A DNA stretch of 64,000 nt from Saccharobesus litoralis (GCF_003063625.1 NZ_CP026605.1:1-64000); one strand, 5' to 3'; positions 28,158-37,432 are shown, counted from the first letter of the stretch. The notes: generated by a model from the letters alone, not told the origin. Numbers and translations: made by a program.

Positions 28158-29531
28158 TCAAACGACAAGGCGCTTTTTAACTAGCGCCTTAGCTAAGCGA
28201 CTTTCGTGCCTTTGTAATAGGCGATAACGCTTCATGATCATGCCTACCATAATATGAAATACCGCAGGTACTATGGCAAATAGAATTAAAATGCCTTGGG
28301 TCGTTGCCGGTTGCAATCCAACATCAGCCGATTGATAACCAAAATAGCCTAATCCTAAACCCACTAAGGCACCTGATAAGCCAATGGCTATCTTCTGACT
28401 CATGGAAATTAAACAATACGACGCACCAACAATGCGTGTGCCTTGCACTTGTTCGCCATAATCAACCGCATCGGCTATTGCAGCCCAAAAAACCGGAGCA
28501 TGTAGATCCACCACAAAACTCAAGATAAAAAACAGAACAAATGCCAACCACACCCATTCAGGTGATACTAAAACGAACATGGCTAAACTCACCAAACCGG
28601 CTAACAGCTGACTTTTATAAAACAGTTTAATTTTTGAATAACGTTTAGTGATCCAAGTTGACGCCATCATAGCCAAAATGGACGCACTCACATTGGTCAC
28701 CAAAAACAAAGATTGGCCTAAAGAAGATAAATCTAAATAGTATTTAGCAAAATAAATTGCCATAGCACCGCGCATCATAAAGCCCATGGTGCTAACCACA
28801 CAGCTCATTGCCAGTAACATTAATAAACGGTTACGTACGACAAGTTTAAACTGCTGCAAAAGATTAATTTGAATATTGGCAAAGCTAATGCGCTCTTTAA
28901 CCGTTGCAAAGCAAAAACATAAACACAAAGCGGCGACACACGCCATAAACGCCATCACCCACTGATAACCGGACTGTAAATTACCCTGCATCCAACTAGA
29001 CGTGGTAATAATGGGCACACATATCACAACAATTAATGCCGCTAATTTCGCTAAAAATAAACGAAAGCCACTGGCTGATAAGCGCTCGTTTCTATCTGCT
29101 GTCATCACACCTAAAATGGAAATATAAGGAATCGTGATCGCGGTAAACATTAACGAGAAAAAGCCATAACTCGCGTAAGCCCAAATCAGCTTACCCGTGT
29201 AAGACAAATCAGGCGTGGTAAAGGTCAGGACAATAGATATAGCAAACGGAATGGCTAACAGTACAAAGTAATGACGATAACGTCCCCAACGCGTTTGCCA
29301 GTTATCAGTTAAAAAACCCATAATAGGTGTTAGCAAGGCGTCAACAATTCGCACTGCAACAAACATAAAGCCTAAATCGACAGGATCAAGTTGATAGATA
29401 TCCGTATAAAAGTAGGTGATCAACAACATCATGGAGGCGTATGCGACATTAATAGCAAAATCGCCAGCCCCATAGCCGATTTTTTCGCGGGTTTGCAATT
29501 CGCCAGCAGACGAGCCGTGTTCGACTTTCAT
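28158..29531 (-). CDS. GPH-family sugar:cation symporter
   Basis: About 457 aa, roughly 12 membrane segments. Start set at MKVEHGSS (29531), with AGGAGG upstream. GPH hallmarks: REKIGYGAGDFAINVAYASM, RIVDALLTPIMGFLTDNWQTRWGRYRHYF, and FVVDLHAPVFWAAIADAVDYGEQVQGTRI. The family imports glycosides, pentosides or hexuronides with H+ or Na+. A paralogue lies at 33162. An operator motif lies 43-55 bp upstream. Likely imports arabino-oligosaccharides or arabinosides. It converges with the regulator gene, 19 bp away. Confidence 0.88.
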   Translation of the reverse strand: MKVEHGSSAGELQTREKIGYGAGDFAINVAYASMMLLITYFYTDIYQLDPVDLGFMFVAVRIVDALLTPIMGFLTDNWQTRWGRYRHYFVLLAIPFAISIVLTFTTPDLSYTGKLIWAYASYGFFSLMFTAITIPYISILGVMTADRNERLSASGFRLFLAKLAALIVVICVPIITTSSWMQGNLQSGYQWVMAFMACVAALCLCFCFATVKERISFANIQINLLQQFKLVVRNRLLMLLAMSCVVSTMGFMMRGAMAIYFAKYYLDLSSLGQSLFLVTNVSASILAMMASTWITKRYSKIKLFYKSQLLAGLVSLAMFVLVSPEWVWLAFVLFFILSFVVDLHAPVFWAAIADAVDYGEQVQGTRIVGASYCLISMSQKIAIGLSGALVGLGLGYFGYQSADVGLQPATTQGILILFAIVPAVFHIMVGMIMKRYRLLQRHESRLAKALVKKRLVV

Positions 29532-29573
29532 ATTTTCGCTGCGCCTCCTGATATTACAAATCACAATAATAAA

Positions 29574-29586
29574 ATGATATTACTTT
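29574..29586. promoter_or_regulatory. putative AraR-type operator (variant) of the GPH symporter
   Basis: ATGATATTACTTT keeps the right half of the motif (ATTACTTT) but has A for G in the left half. It is followed by TTAAAGTATA, which may supply a second half-site. Confidence 0.45.
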
Positions 29587-29694
29587 TTAAAGTATAAACA
29601 GTCACGTAATTTTTACGAATTAATTTTTATAATAATGATAAAAATTGCGGGGCGGTTTTATACTGCCCAATGGGTATATCAAATGAGATCGAGT

Positions 29695-29760
29695 TAGTGG
29701 GGATAAACCCCACCCTACAACATAGGAACAGCGCTTTGGTGGGGGTAAACCCCACACCCA
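29695..29760. repeat. two diverged copies of the GTGGGG/CCCCAC hairpin
   Basis: GTGGGGATAAACCCCACCCT and GGTGGGGGTAAACCCCAC resemble the units of the array at 26866-27331, spaced about 40 bp. They lie in the 250-bp gap before the GH127/146 gene; nothing else is seen there except the operator. Confidence 0.7.
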
Positions 29761-29780
29761 CACAAAAAGGCAATAAACCG

Positions 29781-32147
29781 CTATTGGCGTAACAAGCGCA
29801 CACCATAAATTCCACCGGCCACTGAACCGGCATCGGCTTTAAACATTAACCGGTACTGCCCTTGGCTATTCGCCACTAAAGCACTTGGAATAGGGTAATC
29901 AACATCAACAAATTTATTGCCCTTGTCACCCTTAAGCGCGACGCTGGCAATTTTGATATCGTTCAACCAAATCGAGAAATTACGATGATTGTCTAAACCA
30001 AAATAACTAATTCGTAATACTTTTGCTTGTTGCTGTTTATCATTAAGTAAATAGCTAAACCATTTGTGCGCATGTCGCCAATGACGCCCCATATGCACAC
30101 CCGCTTCTGAATGTTCACCTTGATAAAAGTGGTCTGATTCTGGTTGCTGTTCACCCGGTGCAACTTTATCAATAGTGATGGCATCAAGCTGGGCTTGCTT
30201 TGCCGCTTCACGTGCGGCACGATCCCTAAACAAGGCTAAGTCTTGCTTGCTGGTATTTGGCCAATACACTTGATAGCGCGCATCATGCAATTGATAAAAA
30301 GGGATTAAATACAAAGGATCATTTAGCGGATTAGATAATTGCTGTTCCGCTAAAAAGGTCAATGGTTGCCCCGCTACCGGTTTTAATTGTTCTACAAAAC
30401 CTTGAGCATCATCCAAAATAACAGGTAACGCCTCAGGCGGACACATTTGGCCATTGGCGATATGCCCCATGCGACTGTCATCAGCCACAAAGTTTAATTG
30501 CTCATTAGGGAACGGATTAACCTTAGCAGCTAACACCAAAGGGCCATGAACAATAGCGTAATGGTCAACATTGCCCGGCATTGGCTCAGCTTTGGTTTGC
30601 ATAGGCAAAGCAAAATCAACTACATCGCCATTATGCCAATGGCGCTCAATTGTCACATAACCTTTAGTTAGCGCAATTGACTGAACACTTTTGCCATTAA
30701 CCTTAACTTGTAAAAGATTGCCTTTTAACCACGTTGGCTGGCGAATTTTTAAGGTAAATTGCCCACTACCGTTAATTTTTAATGACGATGAATCTTGCTG
30801 AGGAAACGCCGTGATCTGTTCAATACTCACCCCTAGCGTATCAAACTGTGCTTTTGCTGGCACAAACAAGTTAACCAACACATCATTGTTACTACCTAGC
30901 GCGAATACTAGTTCAGCATATTTACTGTGATTTTCGATACCCGACCCAACACAGCACCACATAGCTTGATGCACGTCAGAATAAACTCGATAGTGGCCAG
31001 GGCGCATAGAGGTAAAATACACCAAGCCACCATGTTCAGGGTGTTGCGAAGCCAAAATATGGTTATACATTGCCCGCTCGTAGTAGTCTAAATAACGTTG
31101 TTCTTGGGTTTGTAAAAACAACATTTTAGAAAGCTTAAGCATGTTGTAAGTATTGCAGGTTTCAGGACCTTCGGCATCCGTTACCATGGCATGAAAATCA
31201 TCCAAGCCATGGAAGTGCTCTTTAACACTATTACCGCCAATGGCGGTACTTCTGTGATTAACAACCCTATCCCAAAAAAACTCAGCAGCTTGCTGCCACT
31301 CTGTATTTCCGGTCATTTCTGCCACGCGTTGAAAACCAATAATTTTCGGGATTTGCGTGTTGGCATGTAAGCCCGACAACTTGTCTTGTTGTTTGAGTAA
31401 AGGATCTAAAATACTGCGCTGCGAAAAGGATTTAGCTAAACGCAAGTAAGCCTTATCACCACTGATCGCATACATATCGACTAGCACCTCGTTCATGCCG
31501 CCGTATTCGGTGATCAACATGGTTTGAATTTGCGCTTCTGACAAGTTTTGGGTTAAATCTTTTAACCACTGGCCATAATTAATCAACAAGGTTTTCGCTT
31601 TTGCCAAACCCGCAATTTGATAGGCATCGCGTAAACCGGCAAACATTTTGTGCAAGTTATACCAAGGAACCCAGCGTTTGTTCATGGAGAACAAGTCGGC
31701 TTGAATATCGCCTTTTGCCACTTGTTGCCACATGGCTGCGCCGTCAGGAATACCGCCCAAATAACCGTTGCCATTAGCACGTTGCGCGCGCTCTAATTGC
31801 TGCAGCATATAATGCAAGCGCTCAAGCATACGCGCATCACTTGTCGCGGCATAAGCCAAACTTAAGGCCGTTAAATAATGGCCACCAATATGGCCATCTA
31901 AACCTGTGTTTTCCCAATTACCGTAACTAGCCGTTTTAATGGGTAACCCGGCTTCGCGTAAATAAGGCGCAAGTAGTTTATCGGGCTCTAACGCCAATAA
32001 GTAATCGAGGTTAGTGGTTTGCGCATGATGAAAATCACCGCCGGTTAGCTGTACTTTATGCAAAGGTAACGTCGTTAAACGACTTGCCCACGCTGGCGTG
32101 ATAGCAAGCGCGACGATCAGCAAACACAATAAACTGACTTGCTTCAT
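29781..32147 (-). CDS. beta-L-arabinofuranosidase, GH127/GH146 type
   Basis: 788 aa, secreted (MKQVSLLCLLIVALAITPAWA). An (alpha/alpha)6 barrel followed by beta domains. Zn/Cys catalytic features of GH127-clan enzymes are visible: E-x-C in GPETCNTYNMLKLS and the Cys pair in HQAMWCCVGSGIENHSKY, where one Cys is the nucleophile in HypBA1. The Glu in NSVKEHFHGLDD could be the acid/base. Full length and C-terminal DUF4986-like domains suggest GH146. It removes beta-linked L-arabinofuranose from pectic or glycoprotein side chains. Last gene of the GPH-GH43-GH127 operon, only 6 bp after the GH43 gene. Confidence 0.85.
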   Translation of the reverse strand: MKQVSLLCLLIVALAITPAWASRLTTLPLHKVQLTGGDFHHAQTTNLDYLLALEPDKLLAPYLREAGLPIKTASYGNWENTGLDGHIGGHYLTALSLAYAATSDARMLERLHYMLQQLERAQRANGNGYLGGIPDGAAMWQQVAKGDIQADLFSMNKRWVPWYNLHKMFAGLRDAYQIAGLAKAKTLLINYGQWLKDLTQNLSEAQIQTMLITEYGGMNEVLVDMYAISGDKAYLRLAKSFSQRSILDPLLKQQDKLSGLHANTQIPKIIGFQRVAEMTGNTEWQQAAEFFWDRVVNHRSTAIGGNSVKEHFHGLDDFHAMVTDAEGPETCNTYNMLKLSKMLFLQTQEQRYLDYYERAMYNHILASQHPEHGGLVYFTSMRPGHYRVYSDVHQAMWCCVGSGIENHSKYAELVFALGSNNDVLVNLFVPAKAQFDTLGVSIEQITAFPQQDSSSLKINGSGQFTLKIRQPTWLKGNLLQVKVNGKSVQSIALTKGYVTIERHWHNGDVVDFALPMQTKAEPMPGNVDHYAIVHGPLVLAAKVNPFPNEQLNFVADDSRMGHIANGQMCPPEALPVILDDAQGFVEQLKPVAGQPLTFLAEQQLSNPLNDPLYLIPFYQLHDARYQVYWPNTSKQDLALFRDRAAREAAKQAQLDAITIDKVAPGEQQPESDHFYQGEHSEAGVHMGRHWRHAHKWFSYLLNDKQQQAKVLRISYFGLDNHRNFSIWLNDIKIASVALKGDKGNKFVDVDYPIPSALVANSQGQYRLMFKADAGSVAGGIYGVRLLRQ

Positions 32148-32153
32148 ATTAAC

Positions 32154-33116
32154 CTACCCGCTCACTAAATCTTCAAGATCAGCCGGTGTGCCAAATACAG
32201 GCTCACCTTGGGCATTCCAAGTGATCTTTTTAACAAAAGTATGACGATCTGGATTCCATAGCGGATCACCTTCAATTTCGGTGTAATTACGCGCATGAAA
32301 CACCAACATATCGTGCTGACCACATTCAGATTTAGTAAAACTGTTATGCCCAGGACCGAACATTTTCGCCTCGCTAACCGTTTTAAATACAGGCGACTCA
32401 GTTTTTACCCAGTTAGCGGGTTCAAGTAAATCGGCATTCTCATCTATGCTCAATAAACCCATGCAGTAGTTTTCATCTGTCGCGCTGGCGGAGTAGCTAA
32501 CAAAAATTTTACCATTGCCTTTCAGTACTGCAGGCCCTTCATTCACCCAAAAACCACGGATTTCCCAATCGAATTCAGGTTTACTGATCAAAACAGGTTT
32601 ACCGCTAATTTCAGTAGGCGAAGCCATAGGTGCAATATACAAGTTTGAATTACCTGTGATCTCGTTCTCTTTTTGCGCCCATAAGTAATATAGTATACCT
32701 TTATGATAAAAAACCGTGGCATCTAAGCAGAAAGAATCGATACCTGTATCGATTTTTCCAACAAACTGCCAATCGCCAGTTGTCGGATCTGCATCGTCGC
32801 AACGCAACACATACATACGATGTTGGAACAAGCCATCGACAATCTCGCGGCTAGGAGCTGCTGCAAAATAAACGTACCAACTGCCGTCAACAAAATGTAA
32901 TTCAGGCGCCCAGATCAACTCTGAATACTCACCTGTATCTGGCTTACACCAAGCAATACTCGGCTCGGCGTGTTTTAATTCAGCAATTGAGCGCGCTTTG
33001 CGGATCTCAATACAATCATAAGCAGGCACAGACGCCGTAAAATAATAATAGCCATCACTGTGCTTGAAAATGAAAGGATCAGCACGTTGTTCGATAAGTG
33101 GCTTAACTAAACTCAT
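32154..33116 (-). CDS. cytoplasmic GH43 exo-arabinofuranosidase-type enzyme
   Basis: 320 aa. Start at MSLVKPL (33116) with GGAG four bases upstream. No signal peptide, unlike its paralogue at 25788. Same propeller landmarks: LIEQRADPFIFKHSDG, LIWAPELHFVDGSWYVYFAA, FCLDATVFYHKGILYYLWAQ, VNEGPAVLKGNGKIFVSYSAS, FGPGHNSFTKSECGQHDML. It lies between a GPH symporter gene and the GH127/146 gene. The simplest reading is that it hydrolyses arabino-oligosaccharides after import, giving arabinose to AraA. Confidence 0.87.
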   Translation of the reverse strand: MSLVKPLIEQRADPFIFKHSDGYYYFTASVPAYDCIEIRKARSIAELKHAEPSIAWCKPDTGEYSELIWAPELHFVDGSWYVYFAAAPSREIVDGLFQHRMYVLRCDDADPTTGDWQFVGKIDTGIDSFCLDATVFYHKGILYYLWAQKENEITGNSNLYIAPMASPTEISGKPVLISKPEFDWEIRGFWVNEGPAVLKGNGKIFVSYSASATDENYCMGLLSIDENADLLEPANWVKTESPVFKTVSEAKMFGPGHNSFTKSECGQHDMLVFHARNYTEIEGDPLWNPDRHTFVKKITWNAQGEPVFGTPADLEDLVSG

Positions 33117-33161
33117 AAATACTCCAAAAATCACGCGATAAACTAAATAATCTCGCGCTTG

Positions 33162-34520
33162 TTAAGCTGGTGATTGATTCGATAAAGTTTTTAATTCCGG
33201 CTTTAAGCCTTCATAGTAGTCATCTGTGATCACATATTTATACATAATGAAACCAACCAAAGTATGGAAAGCACCTGGGATCACACACAACATTAAGGCA
33301 ATGCCATACAAGGCTTGCGCGGTTTGTTGTTGGTCAGCTTGGTAGCCATAAAAAGCTAATAAAGTGCCAACTAACCAACCTGCGATCCCCATTCCGGCTT
33401 TTTGAAAAAACGTAATACCGCCATAGGCAATACCTGAAACTCGGTTGTTATTTTTGACCTCGCCATAGTCAACCGCTTCGGCGATAGCCGACCAAAACAC
33501 AGGGGCATGTAAATCAACCACAAACGACAAAGCAAAATACAAAATAAGCGCTAAAACAAAGTCTCCAGGTTGCACGGCAAAAAACATCAGCACACTGATT
33601 GCGCCAACGGCTATTTGGCTAAAGCGGAACAATTTAACCTTGCAGTAAGACTTAGTAATATAGGTAGAAGCAACCATAGCTAAAATAGCTGCCCCAACTG
33701 AAATAGATAAAAACAACGACTGGAATTGCGCATCGCCACCTAAATAATACTTGGCGTAATACAAGGCAACGGCCGAGCGTACCGCGTAACCTATGGTGCC
33801 TAACAAACAAACACTGGCTAAAATCAGCCACTGATCATTGCGCATAAGTATTTTGATTTGTTGCAACAAGCTACGGTTATCAACCTGATGAGCAATACGC
33901 TCTTTAGTCGTTGCAAAACAAAACAACAACAGCGCCGTACCAATAAAGGCCATTAACCCCATAGCGGCTTGATAACCGGCTGCGGTATCACCCTGCCAAA
34001 ACTCAGCATTGGCTAATAGCGGCACAACAATGGTCACTAAAAAGGCAGCAATTTTCGCACAAAACAAACGATAGCCATTGGCCGACAGGCGCTCTTTCGG
34101 ATCATCCGTTAACACGCCAATTAATGAAATATAAGGAATTGTGACCCCAGTAAACATAATGGTAACGAAAATATAGGTCGCATAAGCCCAGACTAATTTC
34201 ATGTTGTAATCGAAATCTGGTGTGCTAAAAGTCAAAAATACTGACAGGCCAAATGGCACCGACAAAAATAAGAAATACGGACGATAGCGCCCCCAACGGG
34301 TTTTAGTATGATCGGTAGCCAGCCCCATTAAAGGATCAGTAACCGCATCAAGCAATCGCACCACTAATAGCATGGTGGCTAAGTCTTCAGGCTTTAAGCC
34401 AAATACATCTGTGTAGAAAAAGGTCATGATCAAAAACATGGACGAAATCACCACATTGACCGACATGTCTCCGGCACCAAAGCCGATTTTTTCTAACTTG
34501 GTTAATTTAATTGAGCTCAT
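33162..34520 (-). CDS. GPH-family sugar:cation symporter
   Basis: About 452 aa with roughly 12 transmembrane segments; start at MSSIKLTKLEKIGFG (34520), AAAGAGAG upstream. Clear paralogue of the protein at 28158: GAGDMSVNVVISSMFLIMTFF, RLLDAVTDPLMGLATDHTKTRWGRYRPYF, FVVDLHAPVFWSAIAEAVDYGEVKNNNRV. First gene of the operon with a cytoplasmic GH43, so it probably carries short arabino-oligosaccharides. Two operator motifs lie upstream (34672 and 34762). Confidence 0.88.
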   Translation of the reverse strand: MSSIKLTKLEKIGFGAGDMSVNVVISSMFLIMTFFYTDVFGLKPEDLATMLLVVRLLDAVTDPLMGLATDHTKTRWGRYRPYFLFLSVPFGLSVFLTFSTPDFDYNMKLVWAYATYIFVTIMFTGVTIPYISLIGVLTDDPKERLSANGYRLFCAKIAAFLVTIVVPLLANAEFWQGDTAAGYQAAMGLMAFIGTALLLFCFATTKERIAHQVDNRSLLQQIKILMRNDQWLILASVCLLGTIGYAVRSAVALYYAKYYLGGDAQFQSLFLSISVGAAILAMVASTYITKSYCKVKLFRFSQIAVGAISVLMFFAVQPGDFVLALILYFALSFVVDLHAPVFWSAIAEAVDYGEVKNNNRVSGIAYGGITFFQKAGMGIAGWLVGTLLAFYGYQADQQQTAQALYGIALMLCVIPGAFHTLVGFIMYKYVITDDYYEGLKPELKTLSNQSPA

Positions 34521-34671
34521 TATTACTCTCTTTTCACCTAAAAAATGCGTCCTTGCCATCAGCACACACGATGATTGTCCTTAAGAAGAAACCACCACTT
34601 TTAAAACTAATCTAAAATTGACAGATCGCCATATTGATTAAGATAACATACCCTTTTAACAATTTAAACAT

Positions 34672-34684
34672 ATCGTAATACTTT
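34672..34684. promoter_or_regulatory. putative AraR-type operator
   Basis: ATCGTAATACTTT, core GTAATAC, in the 290-bp divergent region between the GPH operon and the GH43 gene at 34811. It is about 150 bp from the GPH start. Confidence 0.65.
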
Positions 34685-34761
34685 TTAAATTATTTGTTTA
34701 AAAATAGCGGTTTTTTAGAAAAAATAGTTTACATATGCAAACTCCGAATCTATAAATACAT

Positions 34762-34774
34762 ATAGTATTACTAA
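34762..34774. promoter_or_regulatory. putative AraR-type operator
   Basis: ATAGTATTACTAA, core GTATTAC, 37-49 bp before the GH43 ATG at 34811 and 90 bp from the other site in the same divergent region. Confidence 0.65.
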
Positions 34775-34810
34775 TAACCGATATTTTTAGCAAAACAGTT
34801 GAGTTTGATT

Positions 34811-35776
34811 ATGAAACTACTTAAAAAAGCATCCCTAATAGCTGCACTCGCATTTACTAGTGTCGTCAGTGCCAAAAATCCATTATTTGACAATGTCTTT
34901 ACGGCCGATCCCGCAGCCATGGTGCACGATGGCAAAGTTTACCTTTATACCGGTCACGACGAATCGCCTAGCAACAATGTATTTTTCCAAATGCATGACT
35001 GGCTACTATTCACCAGTGAAGACATGGTCAACTGGCAACAGCATGGCCCTATTATGCGCGCCGATGATTTTAAATGGGCCAAAGGCGATGCTTGGGCAGC
35101 GCATATGGTTGAGCGCAATGGCAAATTTTACTTTTACACGACAGTGCGCCATAAAGACGACAAACCTGGCTTTGCGGTTGGTGTAGCGGTTGCTGATACC
35201 CCATATGGCCCGTTTAAAGACGCCCGAGGCAGCGCGTTAATTACAGATGATATGACCAAGCACACGCCAAACGACTGGGATGATATTGATCCGGCGATCC
35301 ATATTGAAGAGAATGGCGACGTTTATATGTTTTTTGGTAACTTAATGCCGAAATACGTCAAGCTTAAAGACAATATGATTGAGCTAGATGGTGAAATAAA
35401 AACTATCGACCTACCAAACTTTACCGAAGCATTATGGGTACATAAAAAAGACGATAACTACTATGTAACCTATGCTTGTGAATTCCCAGAAAAAATCTGT
35501 TATTCAATGAGTAAAAGCATTCATGGCCCATGGGTGTATAAAGGAATATTGAACGAATTAGCTGGCAACAGTGAAACTAATCACCAATCGGTCATTAGCT
35601 TTAAAGGAAAAGACTACTTTTTCTACCACACTGGCTCATTACCCCCTAAACCTGGCCAAGAAGCCGGCGGCCGTTTCCGCCGCTCTGTTGCAGTAGAAGA
35701 AATGCACTACAACCCAGACGGGTCAATTCAGCGCATTCATATGACTACCGAAGGCGTAACCGAGCCAGCAAAATAA
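34811..35776 (+). CDS. secreted GH43 glycosidase
   Basis: 321 aa. ATG at 34811 opens signal MKLLKKASLIAALAFTSVVSA. GH43 acids: Asp in VFTADPAAMVHDGKVYLYTG, Asp in NDWDDIDPAIHIEENG, Glu in LPNFTEALWVHKKDDNYY; SETNHQSVISFKGKDYFFYH gives the central His. It belongs to the branch holding arabinofuranosidases and xylosidases rather than endo-arabinanases. Divergent from the GPH operon and sharing operators with it. Exact bond specificity cannot be told. A clear terminator follows. Confidence 0.85.
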   Translation: MKLLKKASLIAALAFTSVVSAKNPLFDNVFTADPAAMVHDGKVYLYTGHDESPSNNVFFQMHDWLLFTSEDMVNWQQHGPIMRADDFKWAKGDAWAAHMVERNGKFYFYTTVRHKDDKPGFAVGVAVADTPYGPFKDARGSALITDDMTKHTPNDWDDIDPAIHIEENGDVYMFFGNLMPKYVKLKDNMIELDGEIKTIDLPNFTEALWVHKKDDNYYVTYACEFPEKICYSMSKSIHGPWVYKGILNELAGNSETNHQSVISFKGKDYFFYHTGSLPPKPGQEAGGRFRRSVAVEEMHYNPDGSIQRIHMTTEGVTEPAK

Positions 35777-35800
35777 TTTTTTACTGGTAACCTGACCAAC

Positions 35801-35834
35801 AAGGCTTGCATGTAATTTGATGCAAGCCTTTTTT
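35801..35834 (+). terminator. rho-independent terminator of the GH43 gene
   Basis: AAGGCTTGCAT, an eight-base loop, ATGCAAGCCTT, then a run of T, 25 bp after the stop. Confidence 0.9.
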
Positions 35835-35892
35835 AATTCGTAAAGCTAATATTTGGTATAGCTAGTTTCTCCTCAGCACTTCATCTGAACCC

Positions 35893-36411
35893 CAATAAAA
35901 ACCTTTGTAGGTTGCGCCTTTAGGCCAATGGGTACGCTATACGACTCAGTTAAACTTGCCTTATCGGGCGTATCAATTGTTGGGTTGGTATTTGCCTATT
36001 ATTACCTCATGTTTCAAACACCTTAAAGATACACAGACAAATACAACCCGCGTTACATTCGAATCAAGGTTTGCGCTGGTTAAGTCCGTGTTAGCGCAAA
36101 CATCGGTGTTATGCAGATAAATCAGCACCTACAGGGATAAAGCTGCCCCTATGCCTGTTTAACAAAACCACAATAAAAACCTTTGTAGGTTGCGCCTTTA
36201 GGCCAATGGGTACGCTAAACAACACAGCTAAACCTGCCTTATCGGGCGTATCAATTGTTGGGTTGGTATTTGCCTATTATTACGTCATGTTCAAGCCTGT
36301 GAGATAAACAGACAAGAACAACCCGTGTAACATTCCAACAAAGGTTTGCGCTGGTTAAGTCCGTGTTAGCGCAAACATCGGTGTTATGCAGATAAATCTG
36401 CACCTACAGAG
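35893..36411. repeat. tandem duplication of a 278-bp non-coding segment
   Basis: Copy 1 begins CAATAAAAACCTTTGTAGG at 35893, copy 2 at 36171. Shared parts are GGTTGCGCCTTTAGGCCAAT, TTATCGGGCGTATCAATTG, GGTATTTGCCTATTATTAC and a hairpin GTTTGCGCT / AGCGCAAAC, then CATCGGTGTTATGCAGATAA. The copies differ at several bases and small gaps. No coding frame is apparent. It makes up most of the 750-bp gap before the 58-aa gene. Confidence 0.85.
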
Positions 36412-36525
36412 GTAATTATTGGTATGACTTTACATTCTTTTACGACACCACTTCTCAAAATTGACCTTAAGATTATTAGTGCATAAAATAACAATTATCA
36501 CGTCCTAAGACGTTTTGGAGTCATT

Positions 36526-36702
36526 ATGGTTGATATCAAAGCTACATTAACTGCTCGTAAAATTGCATTAAAGAAATCAAAACTAAAGTCAGGTTCTATC
36601 CAGCAGCCTGAAATTACAAAAGATTCAATTAGAACTTCTCTAAAATCTGCTGGCATTCTAAATGCAAAAGGGCAAGTTGTAACTTTAGTTAAAGTTGCTT
36701 GA
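36526..36702 (+). CDS. 58-aa basic protein upstream of an ADP-ribosyltransferase, candidate antitoxin
   Basis: MVDIKATLTARKIALKKSKL, then KSGSIQQPEITKDSIRTSLK and SAGILNAKGQVVTLVKVA. TTGGAG lies six bases before the ATG. Lys-rich N-terminal helix, then a second helix and a short strand-like end. I do not recognise a family. Its stop is 7 bp before the next start, so the two genes are almost surely co-transcribed. A small gene just upstream of a lone PARP-like enzyme suggests an antitoxin, but that is inference from layout alone. Base composition is more AT-rich than the sugar genes. Confidence 0.6.
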   Translation: MVDIKATLTARKIALKKSKLKSGSIQQPEITKDSIRTSLKSAGILNAKGQVVTLVKVA

Positions 36703-36709
36703 AACCTGA

Positions 36710-37357
36710 ATGTATGTTTCACCGAATCTTGTCGTAGGTTTTCACGGCTGTGACAGAAAGATCTTTAACTCTGTTGTCAAAGAAGGTGGTCATCTAGAAT
36801 CCAGCGAGAATACCTATGATTGCCTCGGACATGGTAAGTATTTCTGGGAAGGAAGTTACGAACGAGCGCTTACTTGGGCAAAATCAAGCGACAAAATACA
36901 AGACCCTGCCGTAATAGGGGCATTTATTAAGCTTGGCAACTGTATTGACCTGCTAGATACAGAAGACTTATCAAAAGTTAAAGATACTTATGAAATTCTT
37001 TGCCTTGAATTCGATGCTCTTGGCCAAAAGTTACCGAAAAACAAAGTTCGCGTGGGTGATATTAGTTTTGTCAGGGAACTAGATTGCAAAGTTATTCTTA
37101 GGCTACAACAGCTAAACAATGAAGCGATTGCATCAGACCTTGAACTACCCGACATAAAAGGCCAAAACCTAAGAAAGGTACAAAATCACCCAGAATTTAT
37201 AGATTCAGTTCGTGGAATGTTTCCTGAGGGTGGTGAATTGTATTCTGGCGCTGGTTTTAGAGATAGCAATCACATTCAGCTTTGTGTTGTTAATCCCAAT
37301 TGTATTGTAGGGTACTTCGACCCTATCAGGCCAAATCCTTGGTTTAAGAAAGTCTAG
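36710..37357 (+). CDS. PARP-like ADP-ribosyltransferase-fold protein
   Basis: 215 aa, no signal peptide. The N-terminal half has the core layout of PARP/ART enzymes: NLVVGFHGCDRKIFNSVVKE (the H-G that holds NAD), an intervening loop, then LGHGKYFWEGSYERALTWA (the G-x-G-K/I-Y-F Tyr motif). The third catalytic residue is not certain; candidates are in LYSGAGFRDSNHIQLCVVNP, where Q-L-C occupies a plausible strand. Such lone bacterial ARTs include toxins and phage-defence effectors. The paired 58-aa gene and the repeat-rich surroundings fit an accessory toxin-antitoxin or defence module. Target unknown. Confidence 0.65.
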   Translation: MYVSPNLVVGFHGCDRKIFNSVVKEGGHLESSENTYDCLGHGKYFWEGSYERALTWAKSSDKIQDPAVIGAFIKLGNCIDLLDTEDLSKVKDTYEILCLEFDALGQKLPKNKVRVGDISFVRELDCKVILRLQQLNNEAIASDLELPDIKGQNLRKVQNHPEFIDSVRGMFPEGGELYSGAGFRDSNHIQLCVVNPNCIVGYFDPIRPNPWFKKV

Positions 37358-37373
37358 GGCGTGTTGACGCCCT
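37356..37373 (+). terminator. short hairpin at the end of the ART gene
   Basis: AGGGCG, TGTTGA loop, CGCCCT, overlapping the stop codon region. No T run follows, so termination is uncertain. Confidence 0.45.
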
Positions 37374-37432
37374 AATAAGAGTAAACATTAAAATTTTAAC
37401 GTGAATACCCTTTATCTCTAAACCATTTTTAA

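Noticed and set aside
36060-36120. attC-like site ending in GTTATGC in each copy of the 278-bp duplication
   Set aside because: The inner stem is good but the left side has about 18 unpaired bases against almost none on the right, and the outer cores pair poorly. Kept only as a note under the duplication.
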